A DNA stretch of 23,642 nt from DATLHO01 sp035539855. Lineage in GTDB: Bacteria > Bacteroidota > Ignavibacteria > OLB7. Positions 1-6,784 of the stretch are shown here, one piece after another (the stretch's first letter is position 1; every line of letters begins with the position of its first letter). Both the position numbers and the translations under genes were made by a program. The stretch lies in NCBI GenBank assembly GCA_035539855.1, contig DATLHO010000127.1, positions 1-23,642 on the forward strand. Direction: 5' to 3'. The notes under the pieces are model-generated. The model made no database searches and was not told the origin of the DNA. It saw nothing but the letters and a program-made list of their open reading frames with translations.

Positions 1-315
1 GTTGACGCGCAGCGCCATCATCGCGCGCATCGTCGGCGCGTCGATCCAGTCGCCGGCGCCGACCGCATGGCTGCGGATGAGATTCTCCTGGAGCCGCTCG
101 ATGTTCTCGCGCGAGATCACGACGTTCGCGAACTCGCCGAAGCCGGTCGTCACGCCATAGATCACCTCGCCACGCTCGACCCACCCCTCGACAACATCAC
201 GCGAAGCGCGCATCGCACGCACCGCCGTCTCCGAAAGCTCGACCCGCGTCGACACATCGCGAGCAATGAGGGCGGTGTCGTGGATCGATAACGAATTGCC
301 GTCGAGTGTGATCAT
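1..315 (-). CDS. hutH: Histidine ammonia-lyase family (HAL/PAL, MIO enzyme), N-terminal part only
   Basis: The reading frame opens with ATG at 315 and runs without a stop off the left edge, giving the first 105 residues of a protein of about 500. It matches the N-terminal domain of MIO-dependent aromatic amino-acid ammonia-lyases. The signature YGVTTGFG is at residues 53-60, with Tyr53 as the expected catalytic base, followed by LQENLIRSHAVGAG at 75-88. The Ser82-His83 pair is the one usual in histidine ammonia-lyases; tyrosine and phenylalanine lyases usually differ there. The predicted reaction is L-histidine to trans-urocanate plus ammonia, in the cytoplasm. The MIO-forming Ala-Ser-Gly lies outside the window, so activity and substrate are not proven. 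There is no Shine-Dalgarno sequence: a heptamer repeat array ends five bases upstream of the start codon. Confidence 0.85.
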   Translation of the reverse strand, partial: MITLDGNSLSIHDTALIARDVSTRVELSETAVRAMRASRDVVEGWVERGEVIYGVTTGFGEFANVVISRENIERLQENLIRSHAVGAGDWIDAPTMRAMMALRVN

Positions 316-320
316 GGTTA

Positions 321-348
321 GATGTCAGAGGTCAGAGGTCAGATGTCA
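321..348. repeat. Four perfect-length tandem heptamers, GAKGTCA
   Basis: The stretch divides exactly into four 7-bp units: GATGTCA, GAGGTCA, GAGGTCA, GATGTCA. The only variable position is the third, and the order T-G-G-T is symmetric. On the minus strand the array reads TGACMTC and ends five bases before the ATG of the ammonia-lyase gene, so it fills the place of its leader and ribosome binding site. Confidence 0.9.
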
Positions 349-375
349 CGAGGCGGTTTCCTGGGGGTTGAGGTT

Positions 376-424
376 TTTGTTATTGGGTATTGGTTATTCG
401 TTTTTTGTTATTTGTTTTTTGTTC
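376..424. repeat. Seven degenerate tandem heptamers, TTKGKTW-like (left arm)
   Basis: Seven consecutive 7-bp units can be laid out: TTTGTTA, TTGGGTA, TTGGTTA, TTCGTTT, TTTGTTA, TTTGTTT, TTTGTTC. The stretch is far richer in A+T than the coding DNA around it. The 18 bases at 381-398 are a perfect inverted copy of 464-481 in the right-hand array, so the two arrays could pair as a long stem around the spacer at 425-459. Confidence 0.8.
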
Positions 425-459
425 CAGCGGTTGGCCGTACAACTGGCGTTCGGGAGAAA

Positions 460-501
460 AACCAATAACCAATACCCAATACCCAATAACCAACACCCAA
501 A
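460..501. repeat. Six tandem heptamers, AMCCAAT (right arm)
   Basis: Six 7-bp units follow each other: AACCAAT twice, ACCCAAT twice, then AACCAAC and ACCCAAA. This is the inverted counterpart of the array at 376-424, with an 18-base perfect match to its complement at 464-481. The array ends seven bases from the stop codon of tpiA, so repeats fill almost the whole gap between tpiA and the ammonia-lyase gene. Confidence 0.85.
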
Positions 502-507
502 ACCCCC

Positions 508-1269
508 TCAACCCGCGGCTTCGACGATTGCCGCAAATCCCTCCGCCTTCAGCGATGCCCCTCCGATTAGTCCACCATCGATGTCGGGGCGGGAGAAGAG
601 GTCGGCGGCGTTTGCGGCGTTGACGCTGCCGCCGTAGAGGATGCGCAGGTGCTCGGCGGCGGACGTTCCGTGCATTGCCAGGACGCGCGCGCGGATGAAG
701 GCGTGGACTTCCTGCGCCTGCTCGGGAGTTGCCGTACGTCCGGTGCCGATTGCCCAGACGGGCTCGTAGGCGACGACGATCGGCAGGCCCTCGGAGCGTG
801 TTTCGAGTCCCGCCAGGGCGACGTCGATCTGACGGCCCACGACGGACTCGACCGCTCCCGCGTCGCGCTCGTCGAGCGTCTCGCCGACGCAGACGATCGG
901 CGTCAGTCCGCCTTCGATCGCCGCGCGCGTCTTGCGTGCGACGACGTCATCGATCTCGCCGAAGATAGTCCGTCGCTCGGAGTGCCCGACGATGACGTGC
1001 GTGCACCCGACGGAGCGGAGCATCGGCACGGAGATCGCGCCGGTGAAGGCGCCCTCGGTCTCGTGATGGACATCCTGTGCGCCCAGGCGAATCGGTCCTG
1101 CGCCCAGGCGCTGCGACGCGACGTCGAGGAGAATGTATGGCGGACAGATGATGACCTCGCAGGACGGGACTTCCCCGCCGAGGCGATCGATGATCGCATC
1201 GATCAGCTCCGGTCCTGAAGCCCGGTCCATGTTCATCTTCCAGTTGCCGGCAACGATTGTGCGTCGCAT
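508..1269 (-). CDS. tpiA: Triosephosphate isomerase
   Basis: This cytoplasmic glycolytic enzyme interconverts dihydroxyacetone phosphate and glyceraldehyde 3-phosphate. The 253-residue length is normal for the family, which is a single TIM barrel. All catalytic parts are visible: Asn9 and Lys11 in GNWKMN, His96 in VIVGHSERR, Glu169 in the loop motif AYEPVWAIGTG (167-177), and the phosphate-binding YGGSVN at 212-217. The ATG at 1269 has a ribosome binding site, GGGGAG, five bases upstream. The gene lies 52 bp downstream of lptC on the same strand and is probably the last member of the kdsA-lptC transcript, although a separate promoter in the gap cannot be excluded. Its stop codon abuts the heptamer repeat region. 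Confidence 0.97.
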   Translation of the reverse strand: MRRTIVAGNWKMNMDRASGPELIDAIIDRLGGEVPSCEVIICPPYILLDVASQRLGAGPIRLGAQDVHHETEGAFTGAISVPMLRSVGCTHVIVGHSERRTIFGEIDDVVARKTRAAIEGGLTPIVCVGETLDERDAGAVESVVGRQIDVALAGLETRSEGLPIVVAYEPVWAIGTGRTATPEQAQEVHAFIRARVLAMHGTSAAEHLRILYGGSVNAANAADLFSRPDIDGGLIGGASLKAEGFAAIVEAAG

Positions 1270-1321
1270 GAGTCTCCCCGTTCGATTGCCTGTGTGAAGA
1301 TCCGCGAGTCCCGCAGCCGTG

Positions 1322-1873
1322 CTACTGTTGCGGCCGGATCGTTCCGGTCGGTCGGTAGATCGTGTAGCGCGTCAGCGAGAGGTTGCTCGTGAAGCCGACG
1401 CCGTGCAGCGTCTGCCCCTTGATGTTGTCGACGATCGAGACGCGCGCCTGCGAGTGCACGCGCTCGCCTTCGTGATCGTACTTGAGCTCGTCGGTGTCGA
1501 TGATGCGCTCGCCGCCGTCGCTCTCGATGTGCACCGCGCCGTAGGCGGTCATATCGCTCGTGCGATCATCGACGCGCGCGCTGTCGGCAACGAGGGTCGC
1601 GTTGAGCGATCCGTCGCTGGCGTAGAACTCGACGTAGACGCCGCTGTCGAGCAACGTCTCGCCGCGTGAATAGTACTTGCGCGCGTGCCCCACCTGCAGT
1701 CGCGCCTTCGTCCAGCTCGAGTCCGCGAAGATGATCGTGGCGTTCCAGCTCTCTTCGTCCGGAGCGTCCGCAGCGATGCGCGCGCGATTGATCGGCGTCT
1801 CCTGACGGTCGCCGCAGCCGCCGGCCGCCAGCAGTGCGAGAACGAAGAGCAGGCGCGCGACGCTTCGTCTCAT
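1322..1873 (-). CDS. lptC: LPS export protein LptC, lipoprotein form
   Basis: The 183-residue protein begins with a basic stretch, a hydrophobic segment and a lipobox ending at Cys20 (AAGGC). This predicts a lipoprotein rather than the membrane-anchored LptC of E. coli. The body is a beta-rich LptC/OstA-type fold, with features I associate with LptC of Bacteroidota: ESWNATIIF near 41-49, GHARKYYSRGETLLDSGV near 62-79, then alternating strands through GQTLHGVGF. LptC links the LptBFG ABC transporter to LptA and takes LPS across the periplasm. Its ATG overlaps the kdsD stop by four bases (ATGA), indicating translational coupling. No lptA or lptB follows; the next gene is tpiA. Family assignment is by fold pattern and context, so it is somewhat less certain than for the enzymes. 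Confidence 0.8.
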   Translation of the reverse strand: MRRSVARLLFVLALLAAGGCGDRQETPINRARIAADAPDEESWNATIIFADSSWTKARLQVGHARKYYSRGETLLDSGVYVEFYASDGSLNATLVADSARVDDRTSDMTAYGAVHIESDGGERIIDTDELKYDHEGERVHSQARVSIVDNIKGQTLHGVGFTSNLSLTRYTIYRPTGTIRPQQ

Positions 1874-2856
1874 GGGCGCAGCCCCTGTTCGATGAGATCG
1901 TGCAGGTGGATGATGCCGAGCAGCGCGCCGTCGTCGCCGACGATCGGAAGCTGCGTGCGCTTCTTCGACTCGAGCATCACGAGCGCCGTCGTGCCGAGCG
2001 TGTCGGGCGAGGCGGACATGGGATCGGCGGTCATCATCTCACCGGCGCTCAGCGCGAAGATGTCGCCGCGGCGCTCGAGCAGCCGCCGCAGGTCGCCATC
2101 GGTGACGATGCCGAGCAGCCGGCCCTCCTCCGCGACGAGCGCGCAGCCGAGTCGCTTGCGGCTGATCTCGAGGATGACGTCGTGGAAGGCCGCGTCCGGC
2201 GCGACGATCGGCAGGTCGTCTCCGCGCTTCATAATGTCCTCGACGCGCAGCAGCAGTCTGCGCCCGAGCATGCCTCCGGGATGCGTCAGCGCGAAGTCTT
2301 CGCGCGTGAATCCCTTCGACTCGTAGAGAACCACCGCGAGCGCATCGCCAAGTGCGAGCATCGCGGTCGTCGAGGCCGTCGGCGCGAGGTCGAGCGGACA
2401 GGCTTCGCGCTCGACCGAACAGTCGATGACAACGGTCGCGGAGCGCGCCAGTGCGCTGTCGGGATTACCCGTGATCGCAATGATCGCCACCCCGGCGCGG
2501 CGCAGGCTCGGCAGCAGCAGCGACAGCTCCATCGTATCGCCGCTCTTCGACAGCACGATCACGACGTCGTCACCGCGGACCATGCCGAGATCACCGTGCA
2601 GAGCGTCGGCCGGATGCAGGTAAAATGCCGGAGTGCCGGTGCTGTTGAGCGTGGCGGTGATCTTCTGCGCGATGATCCCCGACTTGCCGACACCCGTGAC
2701 GATCACCTTACCCGGGCAGTCGACGAGAAGATCCACCGCCTCCTTGAAGCTCGTGTCGAGCAGGCGCCCGACGCGCTCGAGCGCGTCGCGCTCGGCGTCG
2801 ATGACACGCCGTCCGCGCGCCAGCACGTTCAACTCCTCGCTCGCCTTCGGACTCAT
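1870..2856 (-). CDS. kdsD: Arabinose-5-phosphate isomerase (KdsD/KpsF)
   Basis: The enzyme converts ribulose 5-phosphate to arabinose 5-phosphate, the first step of Kdo synthesis. The 328-residue product has the same length and domain order as E. coli KdsD. An N-terminal SIS sugar-isomerase domain carries GVGKSG, the segment ending PADALHGDLGMV, SKSGDT and THPGG. Two CBS domains follow, starting at VEDIMKRG and at AGEMMTAD. The open frame extends far upstream, but the ATG at 2856 gives the family-typical N-terminus and overlaps the stop of the upstream gene by four bases. A longer start would overlap that gene over hundreds of bases. The lptC start overlaps this gene's stop in the same way. 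Confidence 0.96.
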   Translation of the reverse strand: MSPKASEELNVLARGRRVIDAERDALERVGRLLDTSFKEAVDLLVDCPGKVIVTGVGKSGIIAQKITATLNSTGTPAFYLHPADALHGDLGMVRGDDVVIVLSKSGDTMELSLLLPSLRRAGVAIIAITGNPDSALARSATVVIDCSVEREACPLDLAPTASTTAMLALGDALAVVLYESKGFTREDFALTHPGGMLGRRLLLRVEDIMKRGDDLPIVAPDAAFHDVILEISRKRLGCALVAEEGRLLGIVTDGDLRRLLERRGDIFALSAGEMMTADPMSASPDTLGTTALVMLESKKRTQLPIVGDDGALLGIIHLHDLIEQGLRP

Positions 2857-3635
2857 TCCCGCCTGCCTCCGCGCAACGAGCGCGTCATTCTCGCAAACAG
2901 CCCGCCGGCGACTTTCGCCGCGGCCGTCGTCCCGGGACCGAGGCGCGTCGCGTCGACCTTGCGCCAGGTCACGTTGTATCGCCGGAACGCTCCGCGCAGC
3001 TCGTCGTCGCCCGCCTCCTCCGGATGCTCGAAGAGTCGTCGGTGCGCCAGCGCGATCGCAGGGTCGCGGATCCCCTTCAGCAGCATCAGCTCGTTGTAGA
3101 AGTTCGTCACCGGCACGAGCGTATTGCCGAGACTTAACTGGTCGTGCAGCCACATGACCCGTCGCGTCGCGTCGATCGCGAGCGTGAGGCCGTCTCCGAT
3201 CGAGACCTCGCGCGGGAGCGGTCCGCCCGACGGCGCCGGCTCGCCGGGCACCCAGTACGAGTAACACCAGCGCGAGCGCTCAGCGCGAGACGTGGCGCCG
3301 GCGAGCCCCGGCCCCGAGAGGTGCAGCTCGACCCGCTGCTCGTCATCGGGATGATGGACCGACAGCGAGAGCGTCGCCCCGTCGTCGAAGAGGATCTCGC
3401 CGTAGGCTGCGACCGGCTCCATCGGAGCCTCGAGGTCGACCTGCTGATCGGCGCGGCCGAGCACAAGGTCGCCCTCGCCCCATCGCCCGATGCCGATCAC
3501 GACCAGTCCCTCGATCGCCTTCGCGACCGAAGCGTACGCTGGTCGGTCCGCCGGCAGGAGCCAGGCGCACCACGAGCGCTCGATCGCTTCGAGCGGCCGG
3601 GGATAGCCGGCCGATGCGTCATCGGAGATTTCCAT
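2853..3635 (-). CDS. Unknown protein encoded between kdsA and kdsD
   Basis: The 260-residue product is not recognised. It has no signal peptide, no clear membrane helix and no HAD-phosphatase DxD motif, so it is not the KdsC phosphatase that often stands here. The central part (about 70-190) is rich in alternating hydrophobic residues, suggesting beta strands. The C-terminal third is helical and basic, ending SLRGGRRE. It overlaps kdsA by 17 bp and shares a four-base overlap with kdsD, so it is surely co-translated with Kdo genes, and a role in LPS or envelope sugar metabolism is a guess from context only. The start is uncertain: ATG at 3635 is chosen, but an in-frame GTG at 3650 is possible. 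Any longer start would lie deep inside kdsA. Confidence 0.75.
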   Translation of the reverse strand: MEISDDASAGYPRPLEAIERSWCAWLLPADRPAYASVAKAIEGLVVIGIGRWGEGDLVLGRADQQVDLEAPMEPVAAYGEILFDDGATLSLSVHHPDDEQRVELHLSGPGLAGATSRAERSRWCYSYWVPGEPAPSGGPLPREVSIGDGLTLAIDATRRVMWLHDQLSLGNTLVPVTNFYNELMLLKGIRDPAIALAHRRLFEHPEEAGDDELRGAFRRYNVTWRKVDATRLGPGTTAAAKVAGGLFARMTRSLRGGRRE

Positions 3636-4443
3636 CGCCTTCGAGCTCACGGCGGAGCCGATCGGTTTCGAGACAGGAGCGCATGAACTGCCCGGCGCGC
3701 TCCAGCGGGAGCTGCGTGGCGGCGTCGGACAGCGCGCGCGCAGGATCGGGATGGGTCTCGAAGAACACGCCGTTGACGCCGACCGCAACCGCCGCGCGCG
3801 CCAATGGCAGGATGTACTCGGGCCGACCGCCGGACGTCGCGCCCGCCGACGGCATCTGCAGCGAGTGCGTCGCGTCGTAGACGACCGGCGCTGAACAGTC
3901 GCGCATGACGATGAGCCCGCGCATGTCGACGACGAGATCGTGGTAGCCGAAGGTCGTGCCGCGCTCGCAGACCATGACCGACTCGTTGCCGGCGGCGCGC
4001 ACCTTCTCGACCGCGTGGCGCATGTCGTCAGGTGCCGCGAACTGTCCCTTCTTGATGTTGACCGCCCGGCCCGTCATCGCGGCGGCCTGCAGCAGTTCGG
4101 TCTGACGGAAGAGGAACGCGGGGATCTGCAGGACGTCGACGTAGGCCGATGCGCGCGCCGCGTCCTCGGGCACGTGGATGTCGGTGATCGTCGGCAGGCC
4201 GAACTCCGCGCCGGTCGCCGCGAGGATCTCGAGCGCGCGCTCGTCGCCGATCGAGGAGACCGAGTGCACGCTGGTGCGATTGGCCTTGCGGTAGGAGCCC
4301 TTGAGCACGAGCGGCACCGCAAATCGCGCGGCCAGCTCGGCGAGCTCGCCGGCGGTGCGGCGCATCATCTCCTCCCCCTCGACCAGACACGGTCCGGCGA
4401 TGAAGAAGAAGTCGATGGCGGGATCGAACGAGGCGATGCGCAT
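3619..4443 (-). CDS. kdsA: 3-deoxy-D-manno-octulosonate 8-phosphate synthase
   Basis: KdsA condenses phosphoenolpyruvate with arabinose 5-phosphate to give Kdo-8-phosphate, in the cytoplasm. The 274-residue protein has the family motifs in order: IAGPC at 15-19, KGSYRKANRTS, TDIHVPED, LQIPAFLFRQTELL, NIKKGQF, CERGTTFGYHDLVVDMRGL and DATHSLQMPS. Cys19 stands where metal-dependent KdsA enzymes such as that of Aquifex have their metal-binding Cys; the E. coli type has Asn there. The open frame continues upstream through the antisense of the next gene, but ATG at 4443 gives the normal N-terminus and has GAGG five bases upstream. It is the first gene of the kdsA-unknown-kdsD-lptC cluster. Confidence 0.96.
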   Translation of the reverse strand: MRIASFDPAIDFFFIAGPCLVEGEEMMRRTAGELAELAARFAVPLVLKGSYRKANRTSVHSVSSIGDERALEILAATGAEFGLPTITDIHVPEDAARASAYVDVLQIPAFLFRQTELLQAAAMTGRAVNIKKGQFAAPDDMRHAVEKVRAAGNESVMVCERGTTFGYHDLVVDMRGLIVMRDCSAPVVYDATHSLQMPSAGATSGGRPEYILPLARAAVAVGVNGVFFETHPDPARALSDAATQLPLERAGQFMRSCLETDRLRRELEGDGNLR

Positions 4444-4453
4444 ATGAGCCTCA

Positions 4454-4483
4454 AGGATACGATGGGGCCGAAGGTATTTCCAA
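4454..4483 (-). promoter_or_regulatory. Candidate promoter for the kdsA operon
   Basis: On the minus strand TTGGAA (4478-4483) and TATCCT (4454-4459) are 18 bp apart. The -10 end lies ten bases before the kdsA ATG, so the transcript would have almost no leader. The octamer TATCCTTG differs from TAnnTTTG at one place. Weak evidence, by eye. Confidence 0.3.
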
Positions 4484-4513
4484 GAATGGAACGGTGACGG
4501 CGCATCAACGCAA

Positions 4514-4548
4514 ACTCCCTGACAGCGCGCGGGGCGCCGCCAGGGAGT
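4514..4548 (-). terminator. Hairpin downstream of the TSP3-repeat gene
   Basis: ACTCCCTG (4514-4521) and CAGGGAGT (4541-4548) form a perfect 8-bp stem around a GC-rich loop. It starts about 30 bases after the stop of the gene at 4578-5945. No run of T follows on the minus strand, so intrinsic termination is not assured. Confidence 0.4.
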
Positions 4549-4577
4549 CTGCCGTTCGAAGCGTTGCGAGGCGTCGG

Positions 4578-5945
4578 TTATCGTCCGCGGATGCCCTCGC
4601 CGGGCTGCAGCGGATCGGTGCCGTTGTTGACCTCCTCGCCGTCGCTGATGCCGTCGCCGTCGGTATCGGAGCGAAGAGGATCGGTGCGGATCTGACCGCC
4701 GATCTCCTGTCCGTCGATGAGTCCGTCGCCGTCGGAATCGCGGATCGTCGGATTGCTCCGATACGAATAGACTTCGAGTCCGTCGGGCAGACCGTCGCCA
4801 TCGGTATCGGGATTCGACGGATCGGTGAACGTGACCGAGCGCTCGTCGCCGTCGGGCAGACCGTCGCCGTCGCTGTCGGAGGACGGATCGTAGACCTCGT
4901 CGCCGAGCTCGTAGCTGTCGGGTCCGAGCGGCGAGTAGCGCACGCCGAGGAACAGCCTCGGGCGGTTCGGTCCGCGACTCGGTCGATCGAACAGGTGTTC
5001 GAGGTACTGGGCGCCGAGCTCGATGTCGAAGTCGCCGAAGCCGCGGTAGATCAGGCCGAGGTTGATGTCCTCGCCGGCGATCTCGAGCTGGGCGATGTAG
5101 TCGTCGTAGCGATAGCGCGCCTGCAGCATCGGGTTGAGACCGCCATAGAACACCGACGTGTCGTTGTTCTCGAGCTCGTCGGCCGACGGGTGCAGGAAGT
5201 TGAGGTACTTCGTGATCGGGCCGGAGCCCGAGTACTTGCCGGTGCCGAAGCCGACGCCGGCGCTGAAGCCGTTTCGGCTGGTGAAGCGCAGCCCGCCGCG
5301 CTCGGCGCTCGGGACCTCCGACGGCATGAGTGTGCCGCGGACGAAGCTCGCGGTGTCCAGCGGCGGCGTGCGGTAATCGGAGGTATCGACAAAGCCGCGA
5401 CCGATGTAGTTCGTGTCGATGCGCAGCGTCCGGCCGCGCTGGCCGAACCAGTAGCCGACCATGAAGCTGAACGAGGTCTGCGGACTGAAGATGCTGTTGT
5501 CGGTCTGGTAGGTCTTGCGCGGATCGTAGTCGTCGGCGGTCGACTGGAAGGCGAACTCCGCGCCGACCGTGCCGCTCCACCGCGAGTTGTCGCCGCCGAA
5601 GTCATCGCCGATGATCGGGTTCCAGTACAGGAACGGCATCACCGCACTGATCATCGTGGCAGTCACGCCCGCGCGCAACTGCCAGTAGTCGACCGAGACC
5701 TGCCCGTCGAACTCCGCCGCGATGTCGAACGGTACGTTCGTGCGGGGCGTCTCGGGATTGAGCTGGCTCGTCAGTGGACCGGCGATCATTCCACCCACGA
5801 GAACCTTGCCCGACTCGAATCGCTCGAACAGCCGGCGCAGCTCGAAGACCTGCGCATGCGCGGTCGACGCCGAGACGGTGAGTGCGAGCAGGACGAGCGC
5901 GGCGAGGCGACGTGTCGTGGGTGACGTGGTTACTCTTCGGGCCAT
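4578..5945 (-). CDS. Secreted/outer-membrane protein with four thrombospondin type 3 repeats
   Basis: The 455-residue product starts with a classical signal peptide: basic MARR, a hydrophobic core, and probable cleavage after AHA at 29-31. Residues about 45-340 consist of alternating hydrophobic/polar strands with many Tyr, Phe and Gly, consistent with an outer-membrane beta barrel, though I cannot name the family. Four calcium-binding thrombospondin type 3 repeats follow, with cores at 357-368, 380-391, 403-414 and 427-438, each of the form D-x-D-G-D-G-x-x-D-G-x-E. There is no OmpA peptidoglycan-binding domain after them; the chain ends at 455. ATG at 5945 is chosen over an upstream start because AGGAGA lies seven bases before it (5953-5958) and the signal peptide then begins correctly. 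The gene appears monocistronic. Confidence 0.85.
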   Translation of the reverse strand: MARRVTTSPTTRRLAALVLLALTVSASTAHAQVFELRRLFERFESGKVLVGGMIAGPLTSQLNPETPRTNVPFDIAAEFDGQVSVDYWQLRAGVTATMISAVMPFLYWNPIIGDDFGGDNSRWSGTVGAEFAFQSTADDYDPRKTYQTDNSIFSPQTSFSFMVGYWFGQRGRTLRIDTNYIGRGFVDTSDYRTPPLDTASFVRGTLMPSEVPSAERGGLRFTSRNGFSAGVGFGTGKYSGSGPITKYLNFLHPSADELENNDTSVFYGGLNPMLQARYRYDDYIAQLEIAGEDINLGLIYRGFGDFDIELGAQYLEHLFDRPSRGPNRPRLFLGVRYSPLGPDSYELGDEVYDPSSDSDGDGLPDGDERSVTFTDPSNPDTDGDGLPDGLEVYSYRSNPTIRDSDGDGLIDGQEIGGQIRTDPLRSDTDGDGISDGEEVNNGTDPLQPGEGIRGR

Positions 5946-6001
5946 AAGGGATTCTCCTGAATCCGGGATGTGTATCTGGGAGGTGCAGATCGGACCAGTC
6001 A

Positions 6002-6030
6002 ACAATACGCCGATGCTGGAGATGATCCAA
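6002..6030 (-). promoter_or_regulatory. Candidate promoter for the TSP3-repeat gene
   Basis: Minus-strand TTGGAT (6025-6030) and TATTGT (6002-6007) have a 17-bp spacer and would give a leader of about 50 bases containing the AGGAGA site. A TTGACT overlaps the -10 and could be an alternative -35. The -10 octamer TATTGTTG is one change from TAnnTTTG. The rest of the 271-bp gap from 5946 to 6216 holds only the hairpin at 6184-6207. Confidence 0.3.
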
Positions 6031-6183
6031 GCAGCGGCGTCGGCGCACCTTCATGCACCGAAGCGCGCGCGAACATACGAACTCCGAACGACCTGGGGGG
6101 ATCGGACGCGGGCGTGAGACGCGGAGAGAGGAGCGCACGCTCCGTGGTCCCGTTCGAGGGCCCGGCGCGATACGCTCGTGACG

Positions 6184-6207
6184 ACGGTCCCCGCTCGGGG
6201 GGACCGT
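6184..6207 (-). terminator. Hairpin downstream of the DUF494/Smg gene
   Basis: ACGGTCCCC (6184-6192) pairs perfectly with GGGGACCGT (6199-6207) around a six-base loop. It begins ten bases after the stop codon of the gene at 6217. There is no T run after it on the minus strand, so it is a strong hairpin but not a complete intrinsic terminator. Confidence 0.45.
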
Positions 6208-6216
6208 GAAGGGGAC

Positions 6217-6681
6217 CTAGTGCACGACGTCGTGCGAGTTGAGCATCAGCCGGCTTCCGCCGAAGCTGAGGTCGCCGGACTCGGCGAGGAGCATGCCGAT
6301 GAGGGTCTTCACCTCGTAGGTGTCGAGGGCATAGAGGTTTGCGATCTGCGCACGGTTGATCACCGTCTCGAGCTCGCCGACATCGATCAGACCGATCTCG
6401 AAGAGCTGTAGCAGGTACCCATAGGCTTCCGGGCGGAACATGCGACGCTCGCTCTCATGCAGCACGCGGTAGGTGCGTCGGGGCCCGTCCGTCGGCTCGG
6501 CCGTCGGTGCGACCGCGGTGCCGAATGTTGCGCGGTCGACGAGCCAGCTGCATGCCGCGCCGATCTCCGAAGCAGTGTACCCGGCGTCGGAGAGACGGTT
6601 GACGTCGATGAGCTCGATGGGGGTTTCCTGGCGGATCTGGGTAACGAGGTAGAGAATGATGTCGATAATCCGCTCGTTCAT
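6217..6681 (-). CDS. smg: DUF494 / Smg family protein
   Basis: The 154-residue acidic helical protein matches the Smg (DUF494) family in length and plan. It opens with MNERIIDIILYLV, continues with a LSDAGYTASEIGAACSWL helix near 30-48, then YRVLHESERRMFRPEAYGYL, a LFEIGLIDVGELETVINRA segment and a C-terminus ending in RLMLNSHDVVH. The molecular role of the family is not established; in E. coli smg lies near dprA and topA. No signal peptide or metal site is seen. A good promoter precedes it and a hairpin follows it, so it looks monocistronic. There is no Shine-Dalgarno before the ATG at 6681, but the next in-frame alternatives would cut into the conserved start. Confidence 0.8.
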   Translation of the reverse strand: MNERIIDIILYLVTQIRQETPIELIDVNRLSDAGYTASEIGAACSWLVDRATFGTAVAPTAEPTDGPRRTYRVLHESERRMFRPEAYGYLLQLFEIGLIDVGELETVINRAQIANLYALDTYEVKTLIGMLLAESGDLSFGGSRLMLNSHDVVH

Positions 6682-6717
6682 CAGAGTTGGTGCTCGTGTA
6701 GTAGAGGAAGCGGACCG

Positions 6718-6746
6718 AAGATAGTCGTTGGCCTTTGTTGTGTCAA
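6718..6746 (-). promoter_or_regulatory. Strong sigma-70-like promoter for the DUF494/Smg gene
   Basis: On the minus strand a perfect TTGACA (6741-6746) is followed after exactly 17 bp by TATCTT (6718-6723). Transcription would start near 6711, giving a 30-base leader to the ATG at 6681. This is the best promoter match I found in the window. Confidence 0.7.
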
Positions 6747-6784
6747 CGCACCATCGTCGTTCCGCGCATTTGGTCCGAAGGGCG

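Noticed and set aside
321..501. CRISPR array
   Set aside because: Units are only 7 bp, directly adjacent and without unique spacers; no cas gene is in the window.
321..507. Miniature transposon (MITE)
   Set aside because: There are inverted arms, but no flanking direct repeat of a target site and no transposase end was recognised. The periodic heptamers explain the arms better.
1834..3099. Long plus-strand open frame (421 codons) opposite kdsD
   Set aside because: It is the antisense shadow of kdsD and the neighbouring gene, rich in Arg, Asp and Val as expected from GC-rich codon use. No ribosome binding site and no recognisable motif.
4444..5580. Upstream extension of the kdsA frame by about 380 codons
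   Set aside because: It runs on the same strand through the TSP3-repeat gene in another frame, with Arg-rich low-complexity sequence. The kdsA family start is at 4443.
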